A stretch of 64,000 nucleotides of DNA, taken from Actinoallomurus sp963850195 (lineage in GTDB: Bacteria; Actinomycetota; Actinomycetes; Streptosporangiales; Streptosporangiaceae). Both the position numbers and the translations under genes were made by a program. Below are positions 1 to 8,575 of this stretch, piece after piece (positions within the stretch are counted from its first letter, which is position 1; each line of letters starts with the position of its first letter). Under the pieces are notes generated by a model. The model searched no databases. It was not told where the DNA came from and saw nothing but the letters and a program-made list of their open reading frames with translations. The DNA lies in contig CAWKKD010000004.1 in the NCBI GenBank assembly GCA_963850195.1, positions 620,001 to 684,000 on the forward strand, read 5' to 3'.

Positions 1-60
1 TACCGCTGGGGTTCGGGAGGGGGCCCGCGTCAATCCGGATCGGGTGCGAGAAGTACCTCT

Positions 61-108
61 TCAATTGGTGGAATTCCTGGTGTATAAGAACGCTTAGTGG
101 TCAATTGG
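61..108. repeat. Direct repeat TCAATTGG x2 upstream of GH43 gene
   Basis: TCAATTGG occurs at 61-68 and again at 101-108, start to start 40 bp, just before the ribosome-binding site of the GH43 gene. The core CAATTG is itself palindromic and the stretch is AT-richer than its surroundings. It could be a pair of regulator half-sites or part of the promoter. The function is inferred from position only. Confidence 0.3.
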
Positions 109-124
109 AGCGAGGGATTCCGCC

Positions 125-1420
125 ATGCGCGCACGTAAAACGCTGCCTGTCATTATTCTGGCCATTATCGGCCTTTTCGTGCCGGGCACGGCGAACGCCG
201 CCACGCAGTCGCCGTCGCTGGTGATCGGCCAGGACTTCCCCGATCCGTCGGTGACCCAGGTCGGCAGCACCTATTACGCGTACTCGACCAGCAGCGGTTC
301 CGGCCGGATCCCCTACGCCACCGCCCCGGCGGCGACCGGCCCGTGGACGGTCAAGGGCGACGCCCTGCCTTCGAAGCCGAGCTGGGCGGGCGACGGCGGC
401 TTCTGGGCGCCGGACGTGTCGCAGCGCTCCGACGGCAAGTACCTGATGTACTTCGCCGGCCCCAGCGTCGCCCAGGGCCGGATGTGCGTCGGCGCGGCCG
501 TGGCGAGCAGCCCCGCGGGCCCGTACGCCTCGGTCGGCGGCGCACCGCTGGTGTGCAACGCGTCCGAGGGCGGCGACATCGACCCGTCGAGCTTCGTGGA
601 CACCGACGGCCGCCGCTACCTCGTGTACAAGAACGACGGGAACGCGATCGGCGCACCCACGATCATCTGGCTGCAGCCCGTCGCGGCGGACGGCGTCACC
701 ATGACCGGCGGCCGGACCGAGCTGTTGCGCAACGACCGGCCGGAAGAGGGCGGCGTCATCGAGGCGCCGAAGCTGGTCAGGCGACCGTCGCGGTACGTCC
801 TGTTCTACGCGACCGGGGTCTACAGCCAGAACACTTACAGCACCGGCTACGGCGTCTCGGGCTCGCTGACCGGCCCGTACACCAAGGCGTACCGGCCGCT
901 GCTGACCACCGACAGCCTGGACGGCGCGGTGCAGGGGCCGGGCGGCGCCGACGTGCTCGGGGCGCACATCTTCTTCCACGGCTGGCTGGCGAACGGCCGG
1001 GGCATGTACGTCGCCGACCTCGGCTGGGCGAACGACTACCCGGTGGTCCGCGGCAGCCGGGTCCGCTACGAGGCCGAGCAGGGCGCGATCAACGACGCGG
1101 TGGTCCGGCAGACCTCCAGCGCCTCGCAGGGCGCCGTGGTCGCCAAGCTGGACAACGCGGACAGCTGGGTCGACATCACGGTCTTCGCCCCGACCGCGGG
1201 CGCCTACACCGCACACGTCGACTACTCCGCGGGCTACGGCGCCGCCCAGCACCTCCTGACGGTCAACGGCGCGGCCTCCCAGGTCGTCGACTACCCGCAG
1301 CAGGCCTGGGAGACCTACAACCAGGTCGCCGTCGGCGTACAGCTGGGCGCCGGCTGGAACACCCTGCGGTTCCAGAACCACAGCGGCTTCGCGGAGCTCG
1401 ACTACGTCGAGGTCGCGTGA
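125..1420 (+). CDS. Secreted GH43-type glycoside hydrolase with C-terminal carbohydrate-binding module
   Basis: Predicted extracellular arabinanase/xylosidase-type enzyme of 431 residues. A signal peptide spans residues 1-26 (hydrophobic core, then GTANAA). The five-bladed propeller fold of GH43 is indicated by FPDPSV (D40, expected general base), WAPDV near 95, GGDIDP (D153, expected pKa modulator) and VIEAP (E213, expected general acid). All three catalytic acids are present. Residues from about 317 to the end (YEAEQGAI onward, ending ELDYVEV) look like a CBM6/CBM35 beta-sandwich that binds sugar polymers. The ATG is preceded by a GGAGCGAGGG purine tract. Substrate (arabinan, arabinoxylan or galactan) cannot be told from sequence alone. 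It stands alone, followed by a hairpin and then a protease gene, so it is probably monocistronic. Confidence 0.85.
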   Translation: MRARKTLPVIILAIIGLFVPGTANAATQSPSLVIGQDFPDPSVTQVGSTYYAYSTSSGSGRIPYATAPAATGPWTVKGDALPSKPSWAGDGGFWAPDVSQRSDGKYLMYFAGPSVAQGRMCVGAAVASSPAGPYASVGGAPLVCNASEGGDIDPSSFVDTDGRRYLVYKNDGNAIGAPTIIWLQPVAADGVTMTGGRTELLRNDRPEEGGVIEAPKLVRRPSRYVLFYATGVYSQNTYSTGYGVSGSLTGPYTKAYRPLLTTDSLDGAVQGPGGADVLGAHIFFHGWLANGRGMYVADLGWANDYPVVRGSRVRYEAEQGAINDAVVRQTSSASQGAVVAKLDNADSWVDITVFAPTAGAYTAHVDYSAGYGAAQHLLTVNGAASQVVDYPQQAWETYNQVAVGVQLGAGWNTLRFQNHSGFAELDYVEVA

Positions 1421-1436
1421 CCGGCACCGGTCACGC
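1415..1436 (+). terminator. Inverted repeat over the GH43 stop codon
   Basis: A perfect 10-bp inverted repeat, GCGTGACCGG at 1415-1424 and CCGGTCACGC at 1427-1436, has only CA between the arms and includes the TGA stop at 1418-1420. It has no T-tract, as is common for actinomycete terminators. A terminator is likely, though a protein-binding site is possible. Confidence 0.45.
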
Positions 1437-1764
1437 CGCGTCCGCGCGACGGAGACACTCCAGGTCACGACGCATGCCGACGCACCGTAGCCGTCCGTAC
1501 CCGCGGAACCGGCCACACCTGCCCTGACCAGCGCGAATAGCGGATCCGCCGCCGTCGGGCCGAGGCCGCTGGAACGGCCCCGTCGTGTCCCGTTCGAGAC
1601 CTTCGGCCCGAACGCGGGCGCGCGTGGCAGAAGTCGGCCAGCCAACCCCCTCACCTGGCATTTAGCCATATATCTGAAATTTCGCTATTCAGCTAAAGTG
1701 CGCAACTCCGGCGTCGCCTGAGCGGTGGCGACCGGCCTCTTTTGTGTGAGCTTGGAGGAACGCG
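1437..1764. other. Intergenic region with AT-rich promoter-like segment
   Basis: No convincing coding sequence is seen between the GH43 gene and the M6 protease. The last 110 bases are clearly AT-richer than the rest. They hold TTTAGC (1661-1666) and its inverse GCTAAA (1692-1697), spaced 25 bp. This is probably the promoter and operator region of the protease gene. The motif is too short to assign to a regulator. Confidence 0.4.
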
Positions 1765-4137
1765 TTGCGACACAAGGTTCTTGCCGGCCTGACCACGGCC
1801 GCCCTCGTGGTGGCCGGGTTCGCCACGGTGGTCCCCACCGTGGTCGCGGCGCCGCCGTCGGCCCACCCACAGGCCACGGCGAGCAGCACGCAGCCGGCCG
1901 ATGAATTGCTCGGCACCGCCGAGAAGAAGCGCCGGGCACTGCGCCAGACGGCGCTGACCGACGTGCTGAAGGGCACGAAGCACGCCGAGAAGCGCGGCGC
2001 GAGCACCGTTGTGAAGCTGGGCACGAAGGCCGAGGGCGGAAAGGGCTCCCACCGGGTCGACCAGTACGTCGAGCTGGCCAGGGAGAAGACCGACAAGATC
2101 TTCACGGTGCTCGCGGAGTTCGGCGACGACCGTGACCCGAACTACCCCGACAAGGACACCGACCCGGCCACCCCCGGGCCGACGCGTTTCGACGGTCCGC
2201 TGCACAACCAGATCGCGAAGCCGGACAGCACCAAGGACAACTCCACGATCTGGCAGCCGGACTTCAACCGGCAGCACTTCCAGGATCTGTACTTCTCCAC
2301 CGACCCCAAGGTGGACTCGCTCGCGAACTTCTACAACAAGGCGTCGTCCGGCCGCTACAGCGTCGATGGCACCGTCACCGACTGGGTGAAGGTCAAGTAC
2401 AACGAGGCCCGCTACGGCCGGTCCAACGGGTACCCCTGCGGCGGCACCATCTGCAGCAACTCCTATGACCTGGTTCGCGACGGCGTCAACGCGTGGTTCG
2501 ACTCCCAGCGTGCCGCCGGCCGTACCGACGCGCAGATCAAGGCGGACCTGGCGCAGTTCGACCAGTGGGACCGCTACGACCACGATGGCGACGGCAACTT
2601 CAACGAACCGGACGGCTACATCGACCACTTCCAGATCGTGCACGCCGGTGGCGACCAGGCCGACGGCGACCCGGTCTACGGCGAGGACGCCATCTGGAGC
2701 CACCGCTCCTACGCCTACCAGAACAACACGTCCGGTCCGGACGGTGACCTGGCGGGCGGCACCCAGATCGGCGACACCGGCATCTGGGTCGGCGACTACA
2801 CGATGCAGCCGGAGAACGGCGGCGTCTCGGTCTTCACCCACGAGTACGGCCACGACCTCGGCCTGCCCGACCTGTACGACACCGCCGGCGGCGACAACGG
2901 CATCAACTGGTGGTCGCTCATGGCGCAGGACCGCGTGTCCGGCAAGAATGAGCCGGTCGGTCTGCGCGCCAACGACCTGGACGCCTGGTCCAAGCTGCAG
3001 CTCGGCTGGCTGGACTACACGCAGATCAAGTCCGGCGGTACGGCGACGCTGAAGCTCGGCCCGCACGAGTACAACTCGGCCAAGAACCAGGCCGCGGTCG
3101 TGCAGCTGCCGGACCGGACGAAGACCTTCCAGTACGGGAAGCCGTTCGCGGGCGCCAACCAGTGGTGGAGCACCAAGGGCGACAACCTGGACACCTCGAT
3201 GACCAGGACGATCGACCTCACGGGCAAGACCTCCGCGTCGGTCAGCCTGAAGGCCCGCTATGACATCGAGCAGGACTTCGACTACCTCTACGCGCAGGCG
3301 TCCTCCGACGGCGGCGCGCACTGGACGACGCTCGACGGCACGGTGAACGGGCAGCCGTTCCAGCGTGACTCCGGCAACGCGCCCGCGCTGACCGGCAGCA
3401 GCAACGGTGCCTGGACCGACATGAGCGTGCCGCTGGACTCGATGGCCGGCAAGAACATCGAGTTCCGCTTCCGCTACGTCAGCGACGGCGGGGTCGCGCT
3501 GGACGGCTTCTTCGGTGACGAAATCACCGTCAAGGCGGACGGCCAGACCGTGCTCACCGACGGCGCGGAGAACGGCGCCAACGGATGGACCCTCGACGGT
3601 TTCCGGCCCACCACCGGCACCGAGACCCAGTCCTTCCCGAACTACTACATCGCGTCGAACCGGACCTACCAGCCGAACGACAAGTACATGAAGACCGGTC
3701 CGTACAACTTCGGCTTCCCCGACCGGCCGGACTTCGTGGAGCACTTCCCGTACCAGACCGGCCTGCTGATCTCGTACTGGGACGCCTCGAACCCGGACAA
3801 CAACACCAGCGTGCACCCAGGTGAGGGCCTCATCCTGCCGATCGACGCGCACCCGGCGCCGATCACCAACGCCGAGGGCACGCTGTGGCGTCCGCGCATC
3901 ACGGCCTACGACGCTCCGTTCTCGCTCAGGCGGGCGGACTCGATCAACCTGCACATCAAGGGCAAGGCGAGCCCCATCCAGGGTCTGGCCGCGCAGCCGC
4001 TGTTCGACGACACCGGAACGTACTGGTACGCCGCAGCGCCGACCGCCGGGGCGGTCCTGCCGGCCACCGGCACCACGATCCAGGTGCTCTCGCAGTCCGG
4101 CACCTCGATGAAGATCAAGATCAGCGCCAAGAAGTAG
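1765..4137 (+). CDS. Secreted M6-family (immune inhibitor A-like) metalloprotease
   Basis: Predicted extracellular zinc metalloprotease of 790 residues. The start is TTG, preceded by TTGGAGGAA. Residues 1-29 form a signal peptide ending VVAA, followed by a propeptide. The zinc site HEYGHDLGLPD begins at H359 (H359, E360, H363), with the Met-turn WSLMAQD about 25 residues later, as in the InhA/M6 family. An EF-hand-like acidic loop, DHDGDGNFNEPD at 272-283, probably binds calcium. The C-terminal half is beta-rich and resembles the MAM/jelly-roll and bacillopeptidase-like domains of long M6 proteins. Length agrees with full-length family members. It is monocistronic, with its own promoter region and a strong downstream hairpin. 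The natural substrate is unknown. Confidence 0.88.
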   Translation: MRHKVLAGLTTAALVVAGFATVVPTVVAAPPSAHPQATASSTQPADELLGTAEKKRRALRQTALTDVLKGTKHAEKRGASTVVKLGTKAEGGKGSHRVDQYVELAREKTDKIFTVLAEFGDDRDPNYPDKDTDPATPGPTRFDGPLHNQIAKPDSTKDNSTIWQPDFNRQHFQDLYFSTDPKVDSLANFYNKASSGRYSVDGTVTDWVKVKYNEARYGRSNGYPCGGTICSNSYDLVRDGVNAWFDSQRAAGRTDAQIKADLAQFDQWDRYDHDGDGNFNEPDGYIDHFQIVHAGGDQADGDPVYGEDAIWSHRSYAYQNNTSGPDGDLAGGTQIGDTGIWVGDYTMQPENGGVSVFTHEYGHDLGLPDLYDTAGGDNGINWWSLMAQDRVSGKNEPVGLRANDLDAWSKLQLGWLDYTQIKSGGTATLKLGPHEYNSAKNQAAVVQLPDRTKTFQYGKPFAGANQWWSTKGDNLDTSMTRTIDLTGKTSASVSLKARYDIEQDFDYLYAQASSDGGAHWTTLDGTVNGQPFQRDSGNAPALTGSSNGAWTDMSVPLDSMAGKNIEFRFRYVSDGGVALDGFFGDEITVKADGQTVLTDGAENGANGWTLDGFRPTTGTETQSFPNYYIASNRTYQPNDKYMKTGPYNFGFPDRPDFVEHFPYQTGLLISYWDASNPDNNTSVHPGEGLILPIDAHPAPITNAEGTLWRPRITAYDAPFSLRRADSINLHIKGKASPIQGLAAQPLFDDTGTYWYAAAPTAGAVLPATGTTIQVLSQSGTSMKIKISAKK

Positions 4138-4152
4138 TGGCCGCGTGACCCT

Positions 4153-4183
4153 GGGGCCTTCCGGAATCCGTCCGGAAGGCCCC
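4153..4183. terminator. Bidirectional terminator between protease and hypothetical gene
   Basis: A perfect 13-bp stem, GGGGCCTTCCGGA at 4153-4165 and TCCGGAAGGCCCC at 4171-4183, with a 5-base loop, sits between two convergent genes. It can serve both strands. Confidence 0.8.
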
Positions 4184-4191
4184 TCGTCGTC

Positions 4192-4797
4192 TCACGGCGT
4201 GGCGGCGGTCTCGTCGTCGTCGCCGTGCTCCAGGTCGTTCAGCCCGAGGTGCAGGTCCTCGGGCTCGGCCGGATCCGTGTAGACGTGGAGGTAACTCTCC
4301 GGGTGCCGCAGGCCGGGGTCGGCCCAGCGGACGCCGACCCACCCGCCGTCCAGGATCGGCTCGCGCAGCGGCTGCACCGCCGCGGCGAGGGCGTCCCAGT
4401 CCAGGCCGAGCCCCTCGACCGTCACACCGTCGTACGAGGTCGGCGCCCGCCCGTCCCCGGCGGCCTCCAGGATCCGGTCGAGTTCGGCCCTCGCCTCAGA
4501 GTCGTCGGCGTCCGCCGCGATCCGGTCCTGGAACTCGAACACCCTGGTCAGCAGCGGGCTCGCCAACACCGTGTCGAACTCGTACCCGTCCAGGACCGTG
4601 TTGACGGCCGCGTCCCTGCCCGCGATGACACGGGCGAGGGCCCGATCGCACCGGTCGTCGCCGGTGCGGCCCACGAAGACGTCGCCCAGCCGCGCGCCGC
4701 CCGGCGACACGGAGAACTCCAGCAGGTAGCAGCTGTGCGGCAGACCTCGTGCCTCGTCGCGGTCGGCGGGCTCGGAGGCAGCGGGGATCTCGGACAT
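4192..4797 (-). CDS. Hypothetical acidic cytoplasmic protein
   Basis: I do not recognise this 201-residue protein. It has no signal peptide or membrane segment, is rich in Asp and Glu, and ends in an acidic tail (EHGDDDETAATP). The middle contains DGYEFDTVLASPLL and a C-terminal WVGVRWADPG segment, so it looks like a folded globular protein rather than a shadow frame. It is transcribed divergently from the methyltransferase-like gene. The 5' region contains a long inverted repeat that could regulate either gene. Confidence 0.6.
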   Translation of the reverse strand: MSEIPAASEPADRDEARGLPHSCYLLEFSVSPGGARLGDVFVGRTGDDRCDRALARVIAGRDAAVNTVLDGYEFDTVLASPLLTRVFEFQDRIAADADDSEARAELDRILEAAGDGRAPTSYDGVTVEGLGLDWDALAAAVQPLREPILDGGWVGVRWADPGLRHPESYLHVYTDPAEPEDLHLGLNDLEHGDDDETAATP

Positions 4798-4807
4798 CGT
4801 CGTCCTT

Positions 4808-4885
4808 CGAATAGGGGGTGGAACACCCGATTTCTAGCGCACCGGACTGACGGATCTGCGTCGTCGACTCGACACCCCCTATTCG
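4808..4885. promoter_or_regulatory. 13-bp inverted repeat in divergent promoter region
   Basis: CGAATAGGGGGTG at 4808-4820 and its exact reverse complement CACCCCCTATTCG at 4873-4885 are separated by 52 bp. They lie between the divergent start codons at 4797 (minus) and 4964 (plus). A small hairpin, GGGTG-GAA-CACCC, overlaps the left arm (4816-4828). The spacing of about five helical turns (65 bp between arm starts) suits two dimers binding the same face, or DNA looping. No regulator gene is adjacent. Confidence 0.5.
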
Positions 4886-4963
4886 CCCGGCCAAGGCACG
4901 AAATGGCCCCGTCCCCGCGCTAATCTGCGGTCGTTGATCACCGCAAATAAGACAGGGACTGAT

Positions 4964-6019
4964 ATGTCACCCAGACTGGATGAACCACTGAAGATGGCGC
5001 CGCAGACGGGTGCGGCCAGCAGGCTCACCCAGATCGTGTTCCGGCCGTGGGACTTCCAGATCGTCGCCACCGCCGTACGGTTCGAACTCGCCGAACGCCT
5101 GGCCTCGGGGCCGCGCACCAGTGCGGATCTGGCAGCCGAGCTCGGCGCTCATCCTGAGACCTTTGAGCTGTTCCTTCTCACGTGCGGATTGCTCGGGCTG
5201 GTCGAGCGGGACGGGGAGAACGGGTTCGCGCTGACCGAGCTCGGCGCCTCGCTGGGCGGAGGCGGGGACGCCCTCCAGAACATGACCATGATGAACATGG
5301 GCGAGGGCATGTGGAACCGGATGGGCCGCCTGCACGAGACGGTCCTCACCGGCCGACCCGTCAGGGACGCCCAGGGCGACGACCTGTACGGGTACTACGA
5401 GCACAACCAGCGCGAGCGCGCGTGGCACGCCGCGGCCATGGCCGACTTCAGCGTGGACGCGGGACGTGGCCTCGCCGAACACTACGACTTCTCCCCCTAT
5501 GCGGAGATCGTGGATGTCGGCGGCAGCCTGGGTGTCCTGCTGTCGCACGTCCTGGGGGCCGCGCCGCAGGCTCGCGGGACGGTCTTCGACGTGCCGGACA
5601 TCGTCGAGCGTGGCCGGGAGGCGGCCGTCGACGCGGCACCGCCGGCCGACCGGATCGACTTCGTCGAGGGGAACTTCTTCGAGGACGCCCCGCCGCCCGC
5701 CGACCTGTACCTCATGAAGCAGGTGCTGTGCGACTGGAGTGACGAGAACGCCGCCCGCATCCTGGCCAACGTCTACCGCGGTGCCCCGTCCGGCAGCCGG
5801 CTGGCCGTCGTCGACTGGACGCGCCCGGCCGGGCCCGAGCCCGACCACATCGACATGATGAGCCTCTGCCTGCAGGTGGTGACCGGTGGGCGGGTACGCA
5901 CCGAGACGGAGTTCGCCGCGCTGATCGAGGGTGCCGGCTTCCGGTTCGAGTCGGCCGTCACGGTGCCGAGCGGGCTCAACCCACGCCCGTGGACCGTGCT
6001 GCAGGCCGTACGCCCGTAG
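4964..6019 (+). CDS. O-methyltransferase-fold (SAM-dependent, class I dimerising) protein
   Basis: Predicted 351-residue SAM-dependent methyltransferase of the plant-COMT/hydroxyneurosporene type. These typically modify hydroxyls of aromatic or polyketide metabolites. The start is ATG 4964 with CAGGGA upstream, rather than an in-frame ATG 30 bases earlier. An N-terminal winged-helix dimerisation domain (about 20-100) is followed by a Rossmann domain with SAM motif EIVDVGGSLGVL (181-192) and acidic FDVPDIV (208-214). In this family the catalytic base is the His of an HDW(S/D)D motif. Here the same place reads CDWSDE with C256, so the usual base is missing. The protein may use another residue, or may have a non-methyltransferase role as in RdmB-type relatives. 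No biosynthetic cluster surrounds it. Confidence 0.8.
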   Translation: MSPRLDEPLKMAPQTGAASRLTQIVFRPWDFQIVATAVRFELAERLASGPRTSADLAAELGAHPETFELFLLTCGLLGLVERDGENGFALTELGASLGGGGDALQNMTMMNMGEGMWNRMGRLHETVLTGRPVRDAQGDDLYGYYEHNQRERAWHAAAMADFSVDAGRGLAEHYDFSPYAEIVDVGGSLGVLLSHVLGAAPQARGTVFDVPDIVERGREAAVDAAPPADRIDFVEGNFFEDAPPPADLYLMKQVLCDWSDENAARILANVYRGAPSGSRLAVVDWTRPAGPEPDHIDMMSLCLQVVTGGRVRTETEFAALIEGAGFRFESAVTVPSGLNPRPWTVLQAVRP

Positions 6020-6101
6020 CCATGGGACCTGGCGGCCTCGGCGCGTACCCGCGCCGGGGCCGTCAGGCCATGCCGACCGGCCCGCAAGGCACGTACCCCA
6101 C

Positions 6102-6116
6102 CCGGCCTTCGGCCGG
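6102..6116 (+). terminator. Small hairpin downstream of methyltransferase gene
   Basis: CCGGCC-TTC-GGCCGG (6102-6116) forms a compact GC-rich hairpin about 90 bases after the stop codon of the methyltransferase-like gene and 95 bases before dnaK. It is a plausible terminator. I see no HAIR or CIRCE heat-shock operator in this gap. Confidence 0.4.
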
Positions 6117-6210
6117 CGTCAGGACTACCAGGTCTGAGGATGCGCCAGGCCACGTGAGGGACAAGCGTCGATTGGGGACGCAGGTCCGTCCGTCGCGCGA
6201 GGGGGGAGTC

Positions 6211-8076
6211 ATGCCGAAGGCAGCGGGGATCGATCTTGGTACGACGAATTCGGTGATCGCGGCGATGGTGGACGGTTCGGCGACGGTGCTGCCGAACGCG
6301 CAGGGGTCGCGGACGACGCCGTCCGTGGTGGCGTTCACCCCGGAGGGTGAGCGCCTGGTCGGTCAGCTCGCCCGCCGGCAGGCGATCCTCAACCCCAAGG
6401 GCACGCTGTATTCGGCGAAACGGTTCATCGGACGCCGGTACGACGAGGTCTCCAGCGAGCTGGACGCGATCACGTACACGGTGGTGCCGGGTCCGGACGG
6501 CGCGGTGCGGTTCGAGGTGGACGGGAAGCTGTACGCGCCGGAGGAGATCTCCGCGATGGTCCTGCGGAAGCTGGCCGACGACGCGGGCCGGTACCTGGGC
6601 GAGCGGGTGACCGCGGTCGTCGTGACGGTCCCGGCGTACTTCAACGACGCGCAGCGGCACGCCACACGGGACGCGGGGCGGATCGCCGGGCTCGAGGTGT
6701 TGCGGATCATCAACGAGCCGACCGCGGCCGCGCTGGCGTACGGGCTGGACAAGAAGGGCAACGAGACGGTCCTGGTGTTCGATCTGGGCGGCGGCACCTT
6801 CGACGTGAGCCTGCTGGACGTCGGGGACGGGGTGGTGGAGGTCCGCGCCACGTCCGGGGACGGACATCTGGGCGGTGACGACTTCGACCGGCGGATCGTG
6901 GACCACCTGGCGAACGAGTTCCAGTCCGATACCGGGATCGATCTGCGGCAGGACCCCCAGGCGCTGCAACGCCTGTTCGAGGCCGCGGAGAAGGCGAAGG
7001 TGGAGCTGTCGTCGGTGACCCAGACCACGGTGAACCTGCCGTTCATCACCGCGGACGCCACCGGCCCCAAGCACCTCGACACCACGCTGATGCGGTCCAC
7101 GTTCGAGCAGCTCATCGGTGATCTGCTGGGTCGCTGCGAGGGGCCGATACGCCAGGCGATGGCCGACGCGAAGGTCACCTCCGACGACATCGACGAGATC
7201 ATCCTGGTCGGCGGGTCCACCCGGATCCCGGCGGTTCAGGCCCTGGTACGGCGGCTGACCGGCGGCAAGGACCCGAACATGACCGTCAACCCCGATGAGG
7301 TCGTCGCGCTCGGCGCCGGGATCCAGGCCGGGGTGCTGAAGGGCGAGGTCGAAGACGTCGTCCTCCTCGACGTCACACCGCTTTCCCTCGGTCTGGAGAC
7401 CCTGGGCGGGGTGATGACCAAGACCATCGAGCGCAACACCACCATCCCCGTACGCCGGTCCGAGACCTTCAGCACGGCCGAGGACGCCCAGACCGCCGTC
7501 GACGTCGTCGTCCTGCAGGGCGAACGGGAGCGGGCGGCGGACAACCGGACGCTGGGGCGGTTCCGGCTGGAGAACATCCGGCCCGCGCCGCGCGGGGAAC
7601 CCCAGGTCGAGGTCACCTTCGATATCGATGCCAACGGCATCCTCAACGTCTCCGCACGCGACAGGGACACCGGCGCCGAGCAGGCGATCTCGATCAGCGA
7701 GTCCACCAATCTGGACCAGCACGAGATCGAACGGATGATCCGCGAGGCCGAGGCCCACAGCAGCGAGGACACCCGCCTGCGGGAGACCATCGACGCCCGC
7801 AACGAGTTGGACGCGGTCACCTACCAGGTCGAAAAGCGCCTTCGCGAGGCCGGCGGCAACGTGCCCGAACACGAACGGGCCCGCGCTCAGCTGCTCGTCG
7901 CGGACGCGCACCAGGCCGTCAAGGAGGAGGCGCCCATCGAGCGGATCCGCTCCCTGACCGCCGAGCTCCAGCAGATCTACCAGGCCCTCACCGCCGCCGG
8001 ACCGCCGCCGGGGCACCGCGGCCCCGCCGGGCAGGACGGTGACGTGATCGACGCGGAGTTCACCACCGATGAATGA
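6211..8076 (+). CDS. dnaK: Chaperone DnaK (Hsp70)
   Basis: ATP-driven Hsp70 chaperone of 621 residues, cytoplasmic. The start chosen is ATG 6211, preceded by GAGGGGGGAG; the open frame runs further upstream but lacks family similarity there. The nucleotide-binding domain is complete: AGIDLGTTNSV near the N terminus, INEPTAAALAYG, DLGGGTFDVSLL and ILVGGSTRIPAV. The substrate-binding beta domain (VTPLSLGLETLGG, DIDANGILNVSA) and a helical lid follow. The C terminus ends DVIDAEFTTDE, like typical DnaK tails. It heads a five-gene operon and overlaps grpE by 8 bases. The accompanying modulator is CbpM-like rather than HspR, so this may be a secondary chaperone set. Confidence 0.95.
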   Translation: MPKAAGIDLGTTNSVIAAMVDGSATVLPNAQGSRTTPSVVAFTPEGERLVGQLARRQAILNPKGTLYSAKRFIGRRYDEVSSELDAITYTVVPGPDGAVRFEVDGKLYAPEEISAMVLRKLADDAGRYLGERVTAVVVTVPAYFNDAQRHATRDAGRIAGLEVLRIINEPTAAALAYGLDKKGNETVLVFDLGGGTFDVSLLDVGDGVVEVRATSGDGHLGGDDFDRRIVDHLANEFQSDTGIDLRQDPQALQRLFEAAEKAKVELSSVTQTTVNLPFITADATGPKHLDTTLMRSTFEQLIGDLLGRCEGPIRQAMADAKVTSDDIDEIILVGGSTRIPAVQALVRRLTGGKDPNMTVNPDEVVALGAGIQAGVLKGEVEDVVLLDVTPLSLGLETLGGVMTKTIERNTTIPVRRSETFSTAEDAQTAVDVVVLQGERERAADNRTLGRFRLENIRPAPRGEPQVEVTFDIDANGILNVSARDRDTGAEQAISISESTNLDQHEIERMIREAEAHSSEDTRLRETIDARNELDAVTYQVEKRLREAGGNVPEHERARAQLLVADAHQAVKEEAPIERIRSLTAELQQIYQALTAAGPPPGHRGPAGQDGDVIDAEFTTDE

Positions 8077-8575
8077 GCACATGCCCCAAGGGCCCGAGGA
8101 GACCGGCGATCGGCCGGCGGAGGACCCCACCGCGAGGATCGCCGAACTGGAGGACCGGTGGCGGCGAGCACTGGCGGACCTGGACAACTACCGCAAACGG
8201 GCCGCCCGGGAGGTCGAACGGCAACGGGCCGGCGAGCGAGCCAGGACGGCCGCCGAGTGGCTGCCCGTGCTGGACAACCTCGAACGCGCTCTCGATCACG
8301 CCGACGCCGACCCGAACTCGGTGATCGAGGGCGTGCGGTCGGTGCTCGAGCACGGCCTGGAGATCATCGCCCGGCTCGGGTTCCCTCGGCGGGACGACAT
8401 GGGGCGCATGTTCGATCCCACCCGGCACGAGGCGGTGAACACCGACGGCGGCACGGACGCGCCGGACGGCACCATCGTGCACGTCGTACGGCCCGGCTAC
8501 GGCGACGGTGAGGCCCAGCTGCGACCCGCGCTGGTCGTTGTCGCGAAGGGGCCCGGTGATGGCGCAGGGCCGTGA
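8069..8575 (+). CDS. grpE: Nucleotide exchange factor GrpE
   Basis: GrpE of 168 residues, the ADP/ATP exchange factor for the DnaK encoded just upstream. An N-terminal charged coiled-coil helix (about 20-60, containing ALADLDNYRKRAARE) leads into the conserved core LPVLDNLERAL and the beta-wing, with FDPTRHEAVN. The last part, PDGTIVHVVRPGYGDGEAQLRPALVVVAKG, is the usual GrpE ending. ATG 8069 lies inside the dnaK stop region, so translation is probably coupled. Its 3' end overlaps dnaJ by 17 bases. Confidence 0.93.
   Translation: MNEHMPQGPEETGDRPAEDPTARIAELEDRWRRALADLDNYRKRAAREVERQRAGERARTAAEWLPVLDNLERALDHADADPNSVIEGVRSVLEHGLEIIARLGFPRRDDMGRMFDPTRHEAVNTDGGTDAPDGTIVHVVRPGYGDGEAQLRPALVVVAKGPGDGAGP

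Noticed and set aside
101..1669. A 522-codon open frame on the minus strand opposite the GH43 gene
   Set aside because: It is the antisense shadow of a well-supported enzyme, with Arg/Gly/Val-rich composition and no family features. High-GC DNA gives such long open frames routinely.
1693..3954. A 753-codon minus-strand frame opposite the M6 protease
   Set aside because: Extremely Val/Arg-rich and repetitive, with no domain or start signal. The plus-strand frame has the zinc motif and signal peptide.
6117..6210. HAIR or CIRCE element upstream of dnaK
   Set aside because: No CTTGAGT-N7-ACTCAAG or TTAGCACTC-N9-GAGTGCTAA-like sequence could be found between the upstream hairpin and the start codon.
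5773..8187. An 804-codon minus-strand frame opposite dnaK
   Set aside because: Pure shadow of dnaK codon periodicity; no recognisable protein.
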